The notes: generated from the letters alone by a model not told the origin. Counted from the first letter of the stretch, positions 36,977 to 46,250 are shown. The stretch: DNA of 64,000 nucleotides from an uncultured Pseudomonadales bacterium (GCA_951813295.1 CATOTI010000002.1:1426001-1490000), one strand, 5' to 3'. Made by a program: numbers and translations.

Positions 36977-36989
36977 TCTCGATTCGAGA
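36977..36989. promoter_or_regulatory. LysR-type operator (perfect T-N11-A palindrome)
   Basis: TCTCGATTCGAGA is a perfect 13-bp palindrome with the T-N11-A form of LysR recognition sites, extended by ATT and AAT arms on each side. It lies in the 95-base gap between the divergent LysR gene and the Gfo/Idh/MocA operon. A leftward -10 (TATCAT at 36953-36948) would place it around -42 of the operon promoter, and it is 21 bases before the LysR ATG, so the same site could activate the operon and limit LysR expression. Confidence 0.7.
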
Positions 36990-37009
36990 TTAATGAAGCC
37001 CGAATCCAG

Positions 37010-37891
37010 ATGAATGATCCGCAGAAGCTCGAGTACTTTGCCGCGGTCTACCGCCACAAGAGCTTCTCCGCCGCCGCGGACGAACTCGGGATTTCGCAGT
37101 CCTCGGTGACCAAACGCGTGCGGATGCTCGAAGACCACCTCGGGCTCCGACTCTTCAATCGCACCACCCGCTCGGTCGAACCGACCGACTCGGCACGAGA
37201 ACTCATTGCACACGCCGAGAACGTGCGGAGCGCACAACGAACCTTCGAACAGGAAGCACGCCTTCTGGCCGGCGGCGCGATCGGTCGTATCCGCGTCGGC
37301 GCGACGGCGCTGGCCGCGGATACGCTGGTGATCGAGGGTCTCGCCCGGCTCGCGATCACCCATCCCGAGCTCGAGGTCGATGTCGTAGTCGGCAGCCCCG
37401 ACATCTATCGCGATCTCGCAACCGGTGAATGCGATCTCGCGGTCGGCGACGAGGCCAACTTCGCGACGTCGCAACACGCAGGCGCGCTCAGAACCGAGCG
37501 GATCCAGCGGGAACGCTTGGTCTACCTGCACCGGCTGGAACACCCCGCCGCGCAAACTCGCTCGCTCGAGACCCTGCTCGATTACGCGCTCGCGATCCCG
37601 AGTCGCTATTGGGGCGAGAATCGACTCTTCGAAGATCTGCACGACCACCGCGCCGCGCCGCCGCGCTACCGGCTGAACAGCCTCTCCGCCTGCCTTTCGC
37701 TCGCCTCACGAACCGACGTGATCACCTTGGCGCCTTTTTCGTTGGTCGGCCACGAACGCCATCCAACCCTCGAGATCGCGCGCATCGATCCGCGCATCGA
37801 ATTCGATCTGGTCCTGGTAACCGTCGCGCGGCACGCCATGACACCCGCGGCGCGGGCTTTCCGAACAGCACTCCTGAACGCATCGGGCTGA
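37010..37891 (+). CDS. LysR family transcriptional regulator
   Basis: A 293-residue LTTR. The winged helix-turn-helix covers residues 1-60 (KLEYFAAVYRHKSFSAAADE, then LGISQSSVTKRVRMLEDHLG). The effector domain (about 90-290) starts GRIRVGATALAADT. It diverges from the oxidoreductase/monooxygenase/dioxygenase operon with a perfect T-N11-A site between them, so it is the likely regulator of that operon, probably responding to its substrate. Its stop lies one base from that of a PhyH gene. Confidence 0.92.
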   Translation: MNDPQKLEYFAAVYRHKSFSAAADELGISQSSVTKRVRMLEDHLGLRLFNRTTRSVEPTDSARELIAHAENVRSAQRTFEQEARLLAGGAIGRIRVGATALAADTLVIEGLARLAITHPELEVDVVVGSPDIYRDLATGECDLAVGDEANFATSQHAGALRTERIQRERLVYLHRLEHPAAQTRSLETLLDYALAIPSRYWGENRLFEDLHDHRAAPPRYRLNSLSACLSLASRTDVITLAPFSLVGHERHPTLEIARIDPRIEFDLVLVTVARHAMTPAARAFRTALLNASG

Positions 37892-37892
37892 G

Positions 37893-38741
37893 TCAGGCGC
37901 TCCGGCGACCGACACGAGCCGCTCGCGGATCGATCAGCGTGCTGTCGCGGTTCGGTTGCGGGTCGATGTTGCCGAGCGTGCCGTAGACCTCGAAGCCGAT
38001 CCGCCGCAGCAGACGTTCCGGCATGGCGGCGACGGTTTCCGGACGCAGCGACGCAACCATGTTCTCCTGTTGATGCACCCACGGCCGGCACCAGTAGTTC
38101 AGAAGGCCCACCCTCGAGTGCCCCACCGTCCGGTTCGGCCCCGTGCCGTGCCAAACGCGACCGTCAAAAACGCAAGCCATGCCACGCGGGCCTTCGAGCG
38201 AGATGCACTCGCTGAAGTCCATCGGATCGTCGGGGTAACGATTGCGGTGATGACTGCCGGGGACGAGATAGGTGCCGCCATTCTCCGCCGTGAAGTCCGA
38301 CAGCATCCACATCGTGTTACAGACCACTGCGTCCTCGATGGGAACGTCCACGTAGCCTTGATCCGAGTGCAACGGCATCGGCTCGCCCCCGGGATTCGCG
38401 ATATTGGCCGTGACACTCGACGAGATGACGTTCTCGCCGAGCAAATGGCAGACGACTTCGTCGACGACCGGATGCAGCAGAACGCGCCAGAACTCCTCAC
38501 CCTTGTCGAGCAGATTGAGCACGCGTTGATTCGGCGCGGGGGTATCGACACCGATCTCTCCACCATCGCGGATCGCAACACCGCCGGCGGCTTCTCCCGC
38601 CGCCTGGTCCAGGAGGCGCGCGCGAATCGACTCGACTTCGCGCATGTCGAGCGCGTCGGCAATAAGGCAGAAGCCGAACTCGTCGAGGTCGGCGCGCAAA
38701 CGATCCCAATCGGTTGAAGGTAGTGGCTTCCGCTCGGTCAT
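37893..38741 (-). CDS. phytanoyl-CoA dioxygenase (PhyH) family protein
   Basis: A 282-residue Fe(II)/2-oxoglutarate oxygenase. Iron ligands are the HSD of MPLHSDQGYVDVP and the histidine of FDGRVWHGTGPN, with Arg in TVGHSRVGLLN as the 2-oxoglutarate contact. It is the second PhyH paralogue in 9 kb but not a recent duplicate of the first, as the sequences differ throughout. It follows the PQQ dehydrogenase gene by 75 bases on the same strand, with a hairpin between, and is probably the last gene of that operon. Confidence 0.87.
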   Translation of the reverse strand: MTERKPLPSTDWDRLRADLDEFGFCLIADALDMREVESIRARLLDQAAGEAAGGVAIRDGGEIGVDTPAPNQRVLNLLDKGEEFWRVLLHPVVDEVVCHLLGENVISSSVTANIANPGGEPMPLHSDQGYVDVPIEDAVVCNTMWMLSDFTAENGGTYLVPGSHHRNRYPDDPMDFSECISLEGPRGMACVFDGRVWHGTGPNRTVGHSRVGLLNYWCRPWVHQQENMVASLRPETVAAMPERLLRRIGFEVYGTLGNIDPQPNRDSTLIDPRAARVGRRSA

Positions 38742-38764
38742 TCGCGAATCATCCGTTTCAAATG

Positions 38765-38785
38765 CGGACCGCTTTAGGCGGTCCG
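38765..38785 (-). repeat. stem-loop between the PQQ dehydrogenase and PhyH genes
   Basis: CGGACCGC and GCGGTCCG form a perfect 8-bp stem around a 5-base loop. It lies in the 75-base gap on the leftward transcript and has no downstream U-run, so it may act as a processing or stability element, lowering or separating expression of the downstream PhyH gene, rather than as a terminator. Confidence 0.55.
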
Positions 38786-38816
38786 TTGGCAGTGAAGCCT
38801 AGTTCAGCCCGTTCCC

Positions 38817-40454
38817 TCAATCGATCCCGAAGACGAACAGCGTGCTGCCCCCGACAATCGCGATCCGCTCTTTCCCATCGACCGCAAAACCCATCGGGTT
38901 CGTGCGGATATGGGCGCCCGTATTGAAGTTCCAGAGCGGTTGCCCGGAATCCTCGTCGAGCGCAAAGAAGTTGCCTTCGTTGCTCGACCCGAACACGAGA
39001 TCGCCCGACGTCGCCATCAACCCAGACCAGGGCGGCGTCTGGAGCGGAAACTCCCAGAGCTGCTCTCCCGTCAACGCATCGAGTGCCAACACCGCCCCCG
39101 TGGCTTCGTCGCCGGAAAGCGCTTGCTCACCGCCGCCCATGAAAGGTTGCCCGGGTTCGTATTCGGCTTCCGCCTTGTAGTAGATCGCGCCCATGCGTCG
39201 GTTGGGGATGAAAAAGCGTTGCTTCACCGGGTTATACGACGGTGAAAACCAGTTGGTGGCGCCCTGCAGACTCGGCCAGACGAGATTACCTTCCTCCGTC
39301 GGCTCCGAATTTGGCAGCACGATCGGGCGGCCGTTCTCGTCGAGGCCCGCCGCCCAGGTCTGTTTGGAATAGGGCGTGCCGAGCAGGAACTCACCGGTCT
39401 CGCGATCGAGCAGGTAGTAGAAGGCGTTGCGGTTCGCCACGGCGACGAGTTTTCGGTCCTCGCCGTCGAACGGCGCATCGATCAACACCGGGATCTGATT
39501 GGCATCCCAGTCGTGCACGTCGTGCGGGGTGTATTGGAAGTGCCAGCGAATCTCGCCGGTCTTCGGATCGAGCGCGAGGATCGCGCACGTGAAGAGGTTG
39601 TCGCCCGGGCGTAGATCACCATTCCAATCGGGCGCAGGATTGCCGGTCATCCAGTAGAGGAGGTCGAGTTCCGGGTCGTACGACCCCGTGAGCCAGGTCG
39701 AGCCGCCGCCGGTACGCCAGCTTTCCCCGCCCCACGTCTCACTGCCCGGCTCGCCCGGCGCCGGAACCGTATACCGACGCCAGACGAGTTCGCCGGTCTC
39801 GGCATCGTAGGCGTCGACGAACGCGCGAACGCCGGCTTCGGCACCGCTGACGCCGACGATCACTTTGCCGTCGAGGGCGAGCGGCGCGAGCGTCAGGGAA
39901 AATCCGATGGCGTTGTCGCCGACTTCGGTTTCCCAGCGCACGGCTCCCGTCCCGGCATCGAGCGCGACGAGTCGCGCATCGAGGGTACCGACATAGAGCG
40001 TGTCACCGAGAATTGCCGCGCCGCGGTTCACCTTCGGGAAGCCGATATGCAACACACCCGGCGGCAGCACAGGCGAGAAGTGCCAGAGGCGTTTGCCCGT
40101 TCGTGCGTCGAGTGCGGTGACGCTGCTCGGCGATTCCGTCAGGTACATGATGCCGTCGGCGACCAGCGGAGTCGTCTCCTGCAAGCCGGCCCCCGGAATG
40201 TGGTTCGGTTGCATCTGGTAAGCCCAGATCACCTTGAGGTCGTCGACAGTGTCACGGTTCACCTCATCGAGTGGCAGGAACCGTTCGGAGCGGTAGGTGC
40301 CCGAATAGGTCAGCCATTCACCGGCCGCTTCGCTTGCCACGAGCCGCTCGAAACTGACCTCGCTCGCCGAGACGCTCCCGGCGAGTAGCGACGCACCGAG
40401 GATCAACGCGGTGCGAATCGACGACGTGGGAGCTGGTCGTTTGTGTCCGTTCAT
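38817..40454 (-). CDS. PQQ-dependent dehydrogenase, lanthanide-type signature
   Basis: A 545-residue quinoprotein with a signal peptide ending near SVSAS (about residue 31), so periplasmic. It shows repeated propeller W-motifs such as ALDAGTGAVRWE and ALDPKTGEIRWH. Likely metal/PQQ residues are Glu206 (SGAEAG), Asn272 (TGNPAP), the catalytic Asp315 and, two residues on, Asp317 in HDVHDWDANQ. That Asp-x-Asp marks lanthanide-dependent alcohol dehydrogenases; calcium enzymes have Ala at the second place. The adjacent-cysteine pair of methanol dehydrogenase is absent. It overlaps the dihaem cytochrome gene by 4 bases, its presumable electron acceptor. Confidence 0.85.
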   Translation of the reverse strand: MNGHKRPAPTSSIRTALILGASLLAGSVSASEVSFERLVASEAAGEWLTYSGTYRSERFLPLDEVNRDTVDDLKVIWAYQMQPNHIPGAGLQETTPLVADGIMYLTESPSSVTALDARTGKRLWHFSPVLPPGVLHIGFPKVNRGAAILGDTLYVGTLDARLVALDAGTGAVRWETEVGDNAIGFSLTLAPLALDGKVIVGVSGAEAGVRAFVDAYDAETGELVWRRYTVPAPGEPGSETWGGESWRTGGGSTWLTGSYDPELDLLYWMTGNPAPDWNGDLRPGDNLFTCAILALDPKTGEIRWHFQYTPHDVHDWDANQIPVLIDAPFDGEDRKLVAVANRNAFYYLLDRETGEFLLGTPYSKQTWAAGLDENGRPIVLPNSEPTEEGNLVWPSLQGATNWFSPSYNPVKQRFFIPNRRMGAIYYKAEAEYEPGQPFMGGGEQALSGDEATGAVLALDALTGEQLWEFPLQTPPWSGLMATSGDLVFGSSNEGNFFALDEDSGQPLWNFNTGAHIRTNPMGFAVDGKERIAIVGGSTLFVFGID

Positions 40455-41266
40455 CGATCCCCCTTCTGGATCATCAAATACGACACCACGTCGTCGATCT
40501 CGGTTCGTGTCAGCGCGGCCCGGTAACCGGGCATGAGGCTATGACCGTAGGCGCGTTCATAGCTCAAAAGCTCACGCTTCTCGAACGAGTGAATGTCACC
40601 GTTCAGATCGCGCATTTGCACCGAGAACTCGTCCTCGTTGACGCGCATGCCCTCGAACTCGCCGTCGGGCGAGACGATGTTCACCGTGAGGAAAGCATTG
40701 ATTCGCCCGGTCATCCGGTCCTGCGTCATGGGATAGTCGGCATCGGGGTGGGTAAGCGAACGACGCAGATACTCGAGGTTTCGTCTGAGGCCCACGGTCG
40801 TCAGTTCCGGGCCGACGCCGCGGCCATCGCCCGCGGTGATGTGACACGTTGCACACGCGCCTTTCGTCTCGAAGATCTCCTTCCCCTTCGCCGCATCCCC
40901 GGGCGGCTCTTCCGCCGGTAGTCGACCGAGCGCGCGGACGTAGGCAGCCATTTGCCAGAGCTCGGTGTTGTTCGGCGCAAACGTGCTGGGCATCCCCGTA
41001 CCGGGAATGCCTTCGTTGATCACGAGGAACAGTCGTTCGTCGTCCGGCGCGTGCACGAGTTCGGCTCGCTTGAGGCTCGGGCCTTCGCCGCCGTCACCGA
41101 GCATGCCGTGACAGCGTGCACAGTGAACTCGAAACAGACGTTCACCGTTCTCGAGGTCTTCCGAGGTCATCGCGTCGATGGGCGTTCCCGCCGCCGCCGC
41201 TTGCGGATCTAATAGGATCGCCAAAGCCGCAACGATCGCCCACGTGGAAAAACTCGGCGCTTTCAT
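40451..41266 (-). CDS. exported dihaem cytochrome c
   Basis: A 271-residue protein with a signal peptide of about 26 residues. Two c-type haem sites are present: CARCH (49-53) and CATCH (138-142), the first followed by a GMPSTFAP segment that may hold an axial methionine. The remaining 120 residues end with a helical stretch around MPGYRAALTRTEIDDVVSYL. It overlaps the PQQ dehydrogenase start and the upstream PhyH stop by 4 bases each, so it is very likely the electron acceptor for the quinoprotein. AAGGA lies 9 bases before the ATG. Confidence 0.87.
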   Translation of the reverse strand: MKAPSFSTWAIVAALAILLDPQAAAAGTPIDAMTSEDLENGERLFRVHCARCHGMLGDGGEGPSLKRAELVHAPDDERLFLVINEGIPGTGMPSTFAPNNTELWQMAAYVRALGRLPAEEPPGDAAKGKEIFETKGACATCHITAGDGRGVGPELTTVGLRRNLEYLRRSLTHPDADYPMTQDRMTGRINAFLTVNIVSPDGEFEGMRVNEDEFSVQMRDLNGDIHSFEKRELLSYERAYGHSLMPGYRAALTRTEIDDVVSYLMIQKGDR

Positions 41267-42135
41267 ACGCGATCCTTCCCGTGTGGATCGCCCACCGTTT
41301 CTACACGACCCGCGACGACACCCGGCTGCAGCCATTCGCCCGGTACGCGGTTCCAACGGAACGGAAGGTCGGTTGGCCGACGACGAATGGCATCAGGAAC
41401 CGCGCCCCGCCAATCATCGGGCGCATCGTTGCGTTTGCGGTAGTACCAACCGAGCAGCAAGGTGCGACGCGCATTGCTGCTGTTGCCGTGCGTCGAGTGC
41501 AGCAGTCGGGCATCGGCGACGACGAGCTGCCCCGCCTTGACCGGAACATCGACGGCCTCCGGATGGTCATGGAACATCCACGCGTTTTCTTCGGCCACTT
41601 CATACCCGCCGCCTTCATGCGGTGGAACGAGATGATCGTGCAGGTCGATGCGCCGTCGATGCGATCCCGGGATCACCCGCAAACATCCGTTCGCCGGCGT
41701 GGTGTCGGTCAGATACCAGTTCAGAAAGACCTGCTGCGGCCACGGCGAGGCACTGACCGGGTCGTCCCATCGCGCCCAATCCTGATGCCAGTAGAGCGGT
41801 GGCGCCTGCGCCGGTTTGGCGATGATCTGAAATATCCCGCCGGACCGAAGATCTTCGATCCCGAGCGCTTGCATCAGGTGTTTCGGATGCTCGATCAAGC
41901 GATCGACGATTTCAGCATGCGGCAGATCGGGATTGCGCTTCGCTCGATACCGCTCGCCGCTGATATAGATGTCGGAGCCCTGATACTTCCATCGCGGTAA
42001 CAGCGTCGTCGTCGCCAGAAGATCGTTCGACCAATCGATCAGCTCGCGCCGAAAAACCGCGTCCATCGCGTCATCGATGACACAAAATCCGAGCTCAACG
42101 AGTTCACGTCGCGCTTTGGTGAGTTCCGTTGCCAT
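41263..42135 (-). CDS. phytanoyl-CoA dioxygenase (PhyH) family protein
   Basis: A 290-residue PhyH oxygenase. The iron ligands are in YWHQDWARWD (His-x-Asp) and ARLLHSTHGNSS, followed by an Arg in NARRTLLLGWYYR. GAGGGGG lies just upstream of ATG 42135. It is the first gene of a leftward operon of PhyH, dihaem cytochrome, PQQ dehydrogenase and probably a second PhyH, coupled by two ATGA overlaps. The coupling suggests a hydroxylation step feeding an alcohol oxidation step, but the substrate is unknown. Confidence 0.87.
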   Translation of the reverse strand: MATELTKARRELVELGFCVIDDAMDAVFRRELIDWSNDLLATTTLLPRWKYQGSDIYISGERYRAKRNPDLPHAEIVDRLIEHPKHLMQALGIEDLRSGGIFQIIAKPAQAPPLYWHQDWARWDDPVSASPWPQQVFLNWYLTDTTPANGCLRVIPGSHRRRIDLHDHLVPPHEGGGYEVAEENAWMFHDHPEAVDVPVKAGQLVVADARLLHSTHGNSSNARRTLLLGWYYRKRNDAPDDWRGAVPDAIRRRPTDLPFRWNRVPGEWLQPGVVAGRVETVGDPHGKDRV

Positions 42136-42340
42136 CCATCCCCCTCGCCCTCGATGCGCCATGAGCCTACCGAAGTCGCCCACGCCGACGCACTCGTGAT
42201 GTCGTGGCTCCCCGATCGGTTCACCATGACTTGCCTGTTCGGACTAACTGGTGTTGCCCTCAACATGTTTGCGTGGGCGCAATATTCGAGAGCCTCGCGC
42301 AGGCCAGACGACTCGATGAAACCAACGAGAGAGCAACCGC

Positions 42341-43771
42341 ATGAAGATCGACGAATACCTCCGCTACGACGCCCTGGGGCTCGCCGAACTCGTGGCTAAC
42401 GGCGACGTGACAGCCGACGAACTCACCACCATCGCCCGCGCCGCCGTCGAGAAGGTCAATCCTGAACTCAACGCCATCGCAGGCCATGTGAATCCCGCCG
42501 TTTCCACCACGCCCGATGATGGCGCCCGGTTCGTTGGCGTGCCGACGTTCATGAAGGATCTGGGCGCCGGAATCGCCGGCATTCCGCAGCACATGGGATC
42601 GAGACTTTGCGAAGGCTTCGTACCCGGCGCGACGTCGTACTTCGCCGAACGGCTGCTGGCCGCCGGTTTCAACGTCATCGGCCGCACGACGTGCCCCGAG
42701 TTCGGTCTGACGCTCACGACGGAGTCGATGGCAGCTGGTCGATCGGCCAATCCATGGAACACCGATCACATCTGCGGCGGGTCGAGCGGGGGGTCAGCCG
42801 CTCTGGTCGCAGCCGGCGTCGTGCCGCTCGCCCATACGAACGATGGCGGCGGTTCCACCCGGATTCCCGCGAGCATTTGCGGCAACGTCGGCCTCAAGAC
42901 CTCACGCGGGCGGGTGAGTCTTTCGCCCGGTATGAACGATGTGACCGGTCCGCTGGTCGCCGAGGGGTGCAATTCGCGCACGGTGAGAGACACGGCCGCA
43001 TTCCTGGACGCCGTGGCCGGCAGCGCCCCCGGCGAAGCGACGATCCTGTCCCCGCAGGAACATTCTTTTCTCGACGGCCTCGACAATCGCGGCACCTACC
43101 GCATCGCCCTGAGCCTCGATCCTTGGGGTGACGCCATGATGCATCCCGACATTCGTGCGGAAATGGAGCGCATCGGCAGCGTCCTGCGCGATCTCGGTCA
43201 CGCGGTCGAACTCGCGACACCGAGCGTTCTCACCGATGGAATCGTGACGGAGAAATTCCAAGTGCTCTGGTTCACGCTTGCGCAACTCACGATCGATCAG
43301 ATCGCCCCGTTGACGAATCGTCAGCCGGGACCGGACACGCTAGAGCCGATGACCCGTCTCATGGCCGAACAGGGCGAGAAGATCAGCGCCCTCGACTTCA
43401 ACAAGGCCATCGGTGCATCGAACGCCGTCAGTCGATCGCTCGGTGAGTTCTTCAACGACTGGGACCTGTTGCTCACGCCGACGTTGAACCAACCCACGCC
43501 GACCCTCGGTAGCGATCTCACCTTGCACGCCGGCAACACCATCGAGGATTGGTACCACGCGGCCCTCCAGATCGTTCCCCACACCCCCGTGGCGAACTTC
43601 ACCGGATTGCCGGCCATCTCCGTCCCGTGCGGTACCGGCCCAGGCGGACTACCGCTCGGCGCACACTTTTTCGGCGCGATGGGCCAGGAAGCGAAGCTCC
43701 TGGACGTCGCCGCCCAACTCGAAGAGGCCGACCCCTGGCGCGACCGTCGGCCGGTCGTCTTCGCCGCCTAA
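42341..43771 (+). CDS. amidase (amidase signature family)
   Basis: A 476-residue amidase-signature enzyme. The Ser-cisSer-Lys triad is Lys72 (TFMKDL), a serine of CGGSSGGS (about 148) and Ser172 in DGGGSTRIPAS. It hydrolyses amides to acids and ammonia. GAGAG lies 9 bases before the ATG. It starts 205 bases from the divergent PhyH gene, and that gap has no obvious element. The next gene starts 17 bases after its stop, so the two may be co-transcribed. Confidence 0.9.
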   Translation: MKIDEYLRYDALGLAELVANGDVTADELTTIARAAVEKVNPELNAIAGHVNPAVSTTPDDGARFVGVPTFMKDLGAGIAGIPQHMGSRLCEGFVPGATSYFAERLLAAGFNVIGRTTCPEFGLTLTTESMAAGRSANPWNTDHICGGSSGGSAALVAAGVVPLAHTNDGGGSTRIPASICGNVGLKTSRGRVSLSPGMNDVTGPLVAEGCNSRTVRDTAAFLDAVAGSAPGEATILSPQEHSFLDGLDNRGTYRIALSLDPWGDAMMHPDIRAEMERIGSVLRDLGHAVELATPSVLTDGIVTEKFQVLWFTLAQLTIDQIAPLTNRQPGPDTLEPMTRLMAEQGEKISALDFNKAIGASNAVSRSLGEFFNDWDLLLTPTLNQPTPTLGSDLTLHAGNTIEDWYHAALQIVPHTPVANFTGLPAISVPCGTGPGGLPLGAHFFGAMGQEAKLLDVAAQLEEADPWRDRRPVVFAA

Positions 43772-43788
43772 CGGCTTGCGACGCCACG

Positions 43789-44913
43789 ATGGCCGAAGCA
43801 CTCAAGGATTCGTTCGACCGCCGGTACGTCGAGATCGTCGCGGACGTGGGCGCCGCCGCGTGGCGCGACTTCGACGCGAAGGGCTTTGTCACCGGGGTCT
43901 CGGACGACCTGCCGAAACTCGAGCTCAAAGACCGGATCAACCTGATCGCCGATGAGGTTCGCATCCGCCTGCCCGACGCATTCCCCGATGCGCTCGAGCG
44001 TGTCGTCATGATGGCGGAAACGATCTCTTCACCGTCGATCGCCGATGAAGCCGCCTGGGGATCGGGCTGGGCGTGGCCGATGTGTTCCATCGTCGAGCGT
44101 CACGGCATCGACCATCCGGACGAGTCTCTCGCGGCGATGGAAGAACTCACGAAGGCTTTTTCCTGCGAGTTCGCGATCCGGCCGTTTCTCGACCAGCACC
44201 TCGAGCGGACGATCGACAAGTGCCGGGAATGGCTCGGTCATTCGCACCCGGCCGTGCGACGCCTACCGTCGGAAGGAACGCGGCCCTATTTGCCCTGGGG
44301 AACGCGCATCAAGGCGCTGCTCGAGGATCCTGGCATCGGCATTTCGCTCGTCACGGAACTGCGCCACGACCCAAACGAAGTCGTCCGCCGCTCCGTCGCC
44401 AATCATCTGAACGACATCGCGCGTGCACACCCGGACCGCGTGGCGGCGATCGCCGCGGATTGGCTTGCCGAACCGCCGACGGATGCAGCGATGGTCCGCC
44501 ATGCGCTTCGGGGGCTCGTGAAAAAGGGTCACGCCGGCGCGATGGCCGCACTCGGCTTCACGACAGAGGCCGCCGTCAACATCACCCGGTTCACCGTCGA
44601 ACCGGCCGAGATCCATCTCGGCGACACGATCAAGCTCGCCGCGACCATCGAATCGAGCGCGAACCACGATCAACGCCTCGTCGTCGACTTCGTGGTCCAT
44701 CATGTGGGCGCCCGGGGCGAGACGTCGCCTAAAGTCTTCAAATGGACGACCGTCGATCTAGGCGTCGGCGAACGTATCGAGATCGAGAAACGTCGCTTGA
44801 TCAAGACGGCATCGACCCGCCGCTACTACCAGGGCGTGCACCGCGTCGAACTCAACGTCGCGGGAGAAACCGTCGCCGAGTCCTCATTCGATCTGCTGGA
44901 CAGTAGCGACTGA
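43789..44913 (+). CDS. DNA alkylation repair-like protein (AlkD/HEAT-like)
   Basis: A 374-residue mostly helical protein. Blocks such as LVTELRHDPNEVVRRSVANHLNDIA are AlkD-type HEAT-like repeats that grip alkylated DNA. Residues 280-374 form a beta-rich domain, with FTVEPAEIHLGDTIKLAATI, seen in some longer members. Whether it excises 3-methyladenine-type lesions is untested. The start at 43789 is 17 bases after the amidase stop; upstream codons in frame belong to the shadow of that gene. Confidence 0.72.
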   Translation: MAEALKDSFDRRYVEIVADVGAAAWRDFDAKGFVTGVSDDLPKLELKDRINLIADEVRIRLPDAFPDALERVVMMAETISSPSIADEAAWGSGWAWPMCSIVERHGIDHPDESLAAMEELTKAFSCEFAIRPFLDQHLERTIDKCREWLGHSHPAVRRLPSEGTRPYLPWGTRIKALLEDPGIGISLVTELRHDPNEVVRRSVANHLNDIARAHPDRVAAIAADWLAEPPTDAAMVRHALRGLVKKGHAGAMAALGFTTEAAVNITRFTVEPAEIHLGDTIKLAATIESSANHDQRLVVDFVVHHVGARGETSPKVFKWTTVDLGVGERIEIEKRRLIKTASTRRYYQGVHRVELNVAGETVAESSFDLLDSSD

Positions 44914-44994
44914 GCGCGCTCGCGTTTTTGCCCCGGTTAACATGAGCCGTCGCCGGTGAAGACCGGCCCTGCCTAACCGTAGAAGAGCAAACCC

Positions 44995-46224
44995 ATGATC
45001 GATTTCGAGATCCCTGAAGAAGCCCGCGCGATCCGCAACAAAGTGCGCGATTTCGTCCAGAACGAATGCATCCCGGCCGAAGAGACCTGCACGGCCGACA
45101 ACTTCGAAACCACGCTCGCCAGCCTTCGCCAGAAAGCCCGTGGCCAGGGCCTCTGGTGCCCGTTCATCCCCGAGGAACACGGCGGCATGGGACTACGTCC
45201 GCTTGCCAACGCGCTGGTTCAGATGGAACTCGGCGAGAGCTTCCTCGGCGCGCTGTCGCTCAACACGCAAGGGCCCGACGACGCCACCATGCTCACCCTT
45301 CTCGAGCACGGCACGGATGACCAGAAAGAACGCTTCCTGAAGCCACTGCTCGAAGGTCACAAGCGCATTTGCTACTCCATGACCGAGAAAGCCGCCGGCG
45401 CCGACGCAACCGGCATGCAGACGACGGCCGTACTCGACGGCGATAACTACGTCCTGAACGGCGAGAAATGGTTCTCTTCATCGGCGAGCGTCGCCGACAT
45501 CGCGGTGGTCATGGCCAAGACGGACCCTGAAGCACCACGCCACCAGCAGTACTCGACGTTCATCGTCGAGTTGCCGAATCCCGGCTACAAGATCCTGCGC
45601 AACATCGAGACGATGCAGCCGCATACGGAACTCGGCCTCAAGCTCGGCGGCTCCCATTCCGAGATCGCGATCGACAATCTCGTCGTCCCGCAGGACAACC
45701 TGCTCGGCGGGCGAGGTAACGGTTTCAACATGGGCCAGCACCGCCTCGCCTACGGACGCCTACGTCACGGCATGCACAACGTCGCGATGGCGCAGCGCGC
45801 CCTCGACCTCGCCGCCGGCCACGTCGTCGACCGTGTCACCTTCGGTGAACGCCTGGCGGACCGCCAGGGCGTTCGCTGGATGCTCGCCGACTGCGCGGCC
45901 GAGATCTACAAGGCCCGACTCATGTTGCTGCACATCGCCTACAAGGCGGAAGAAGGCATGGATCTGCGCCAGGAGAACGGCATCGCCAAGGTCTTCCTCG
46001 CGAACATGGTTCATCAGGTGGTCGACACCGCGCTGCAACTGCACGGAGCACTCGGCTACAGCACCGACACACCGCTCGCACGCTGGTACACCGGCATCCG
46101 TAGCCAGCGCCTCGTCGACGGACCGGATGAAGTACACCGCTGGCGTACCGGCGCGAACGTCATCCGTGCCTACGAAAAGTACGGTACGACGGCGTCCGCC
46201 TGCGGCGGCGAACTGTTCGACTGA
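44995..46224 (+). CDS. acyl-CoA dehydrogenase, ACAD10/11-like
   Basis: A 409-residue acyl-CoA dehydrogenase opening MIDFEIPEEARAIRNKVRDF. ICYSMTEKAAGADATG and the C-terminal RLVDGPDEVHRWRTGANVI are typical of the ACAD10/ACAD11 group, which handle long or hydroxylated acyl-CoAs in eukaryotes. FAD-contact residues such as QLHGALGYSTDT are intact. It lies 82 bases after the AlkD-like gene. Substrate not predictable. Confidence 0.9.
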   Translation: MIDFEIPEEARAIRNKVRDFVQNECIPAEETCTADNFETTLASLRQKARGQGLWCPFIPEEHGGMGLRPLANALVQMELGESFLGALSLNTQGPDDATMLTLLEHGTDDQKERFLKPLLEGHKRICYSMTEKAAGADATGMQTTAVLDGDNYVLNGEKWFSSSASVADIAVVMAKTDPEAPRHQQYSTFIVELPNPGYKILRNIETMQPHTELGLKLGGSHSEIAIDNLVVPQDNLLGGRGNGFNMGQHRLAYGRLRHGMHNVAMAQRALDLAAGHVVDRVTFGERLADRQGVRWMLADCAAEIYKARLMLLHIAYKAEEGMDLRQENGIAKVFLANMVHQVVDTALQLHGALGYSTDTPLARWYTGIRSQRLVDGPDEVHRWRTGANVIRAYEKYGTTASACGGELFD

Positions 46225-46250
46225 GTCTCGCGGCACGGCAAACCGAGAAA

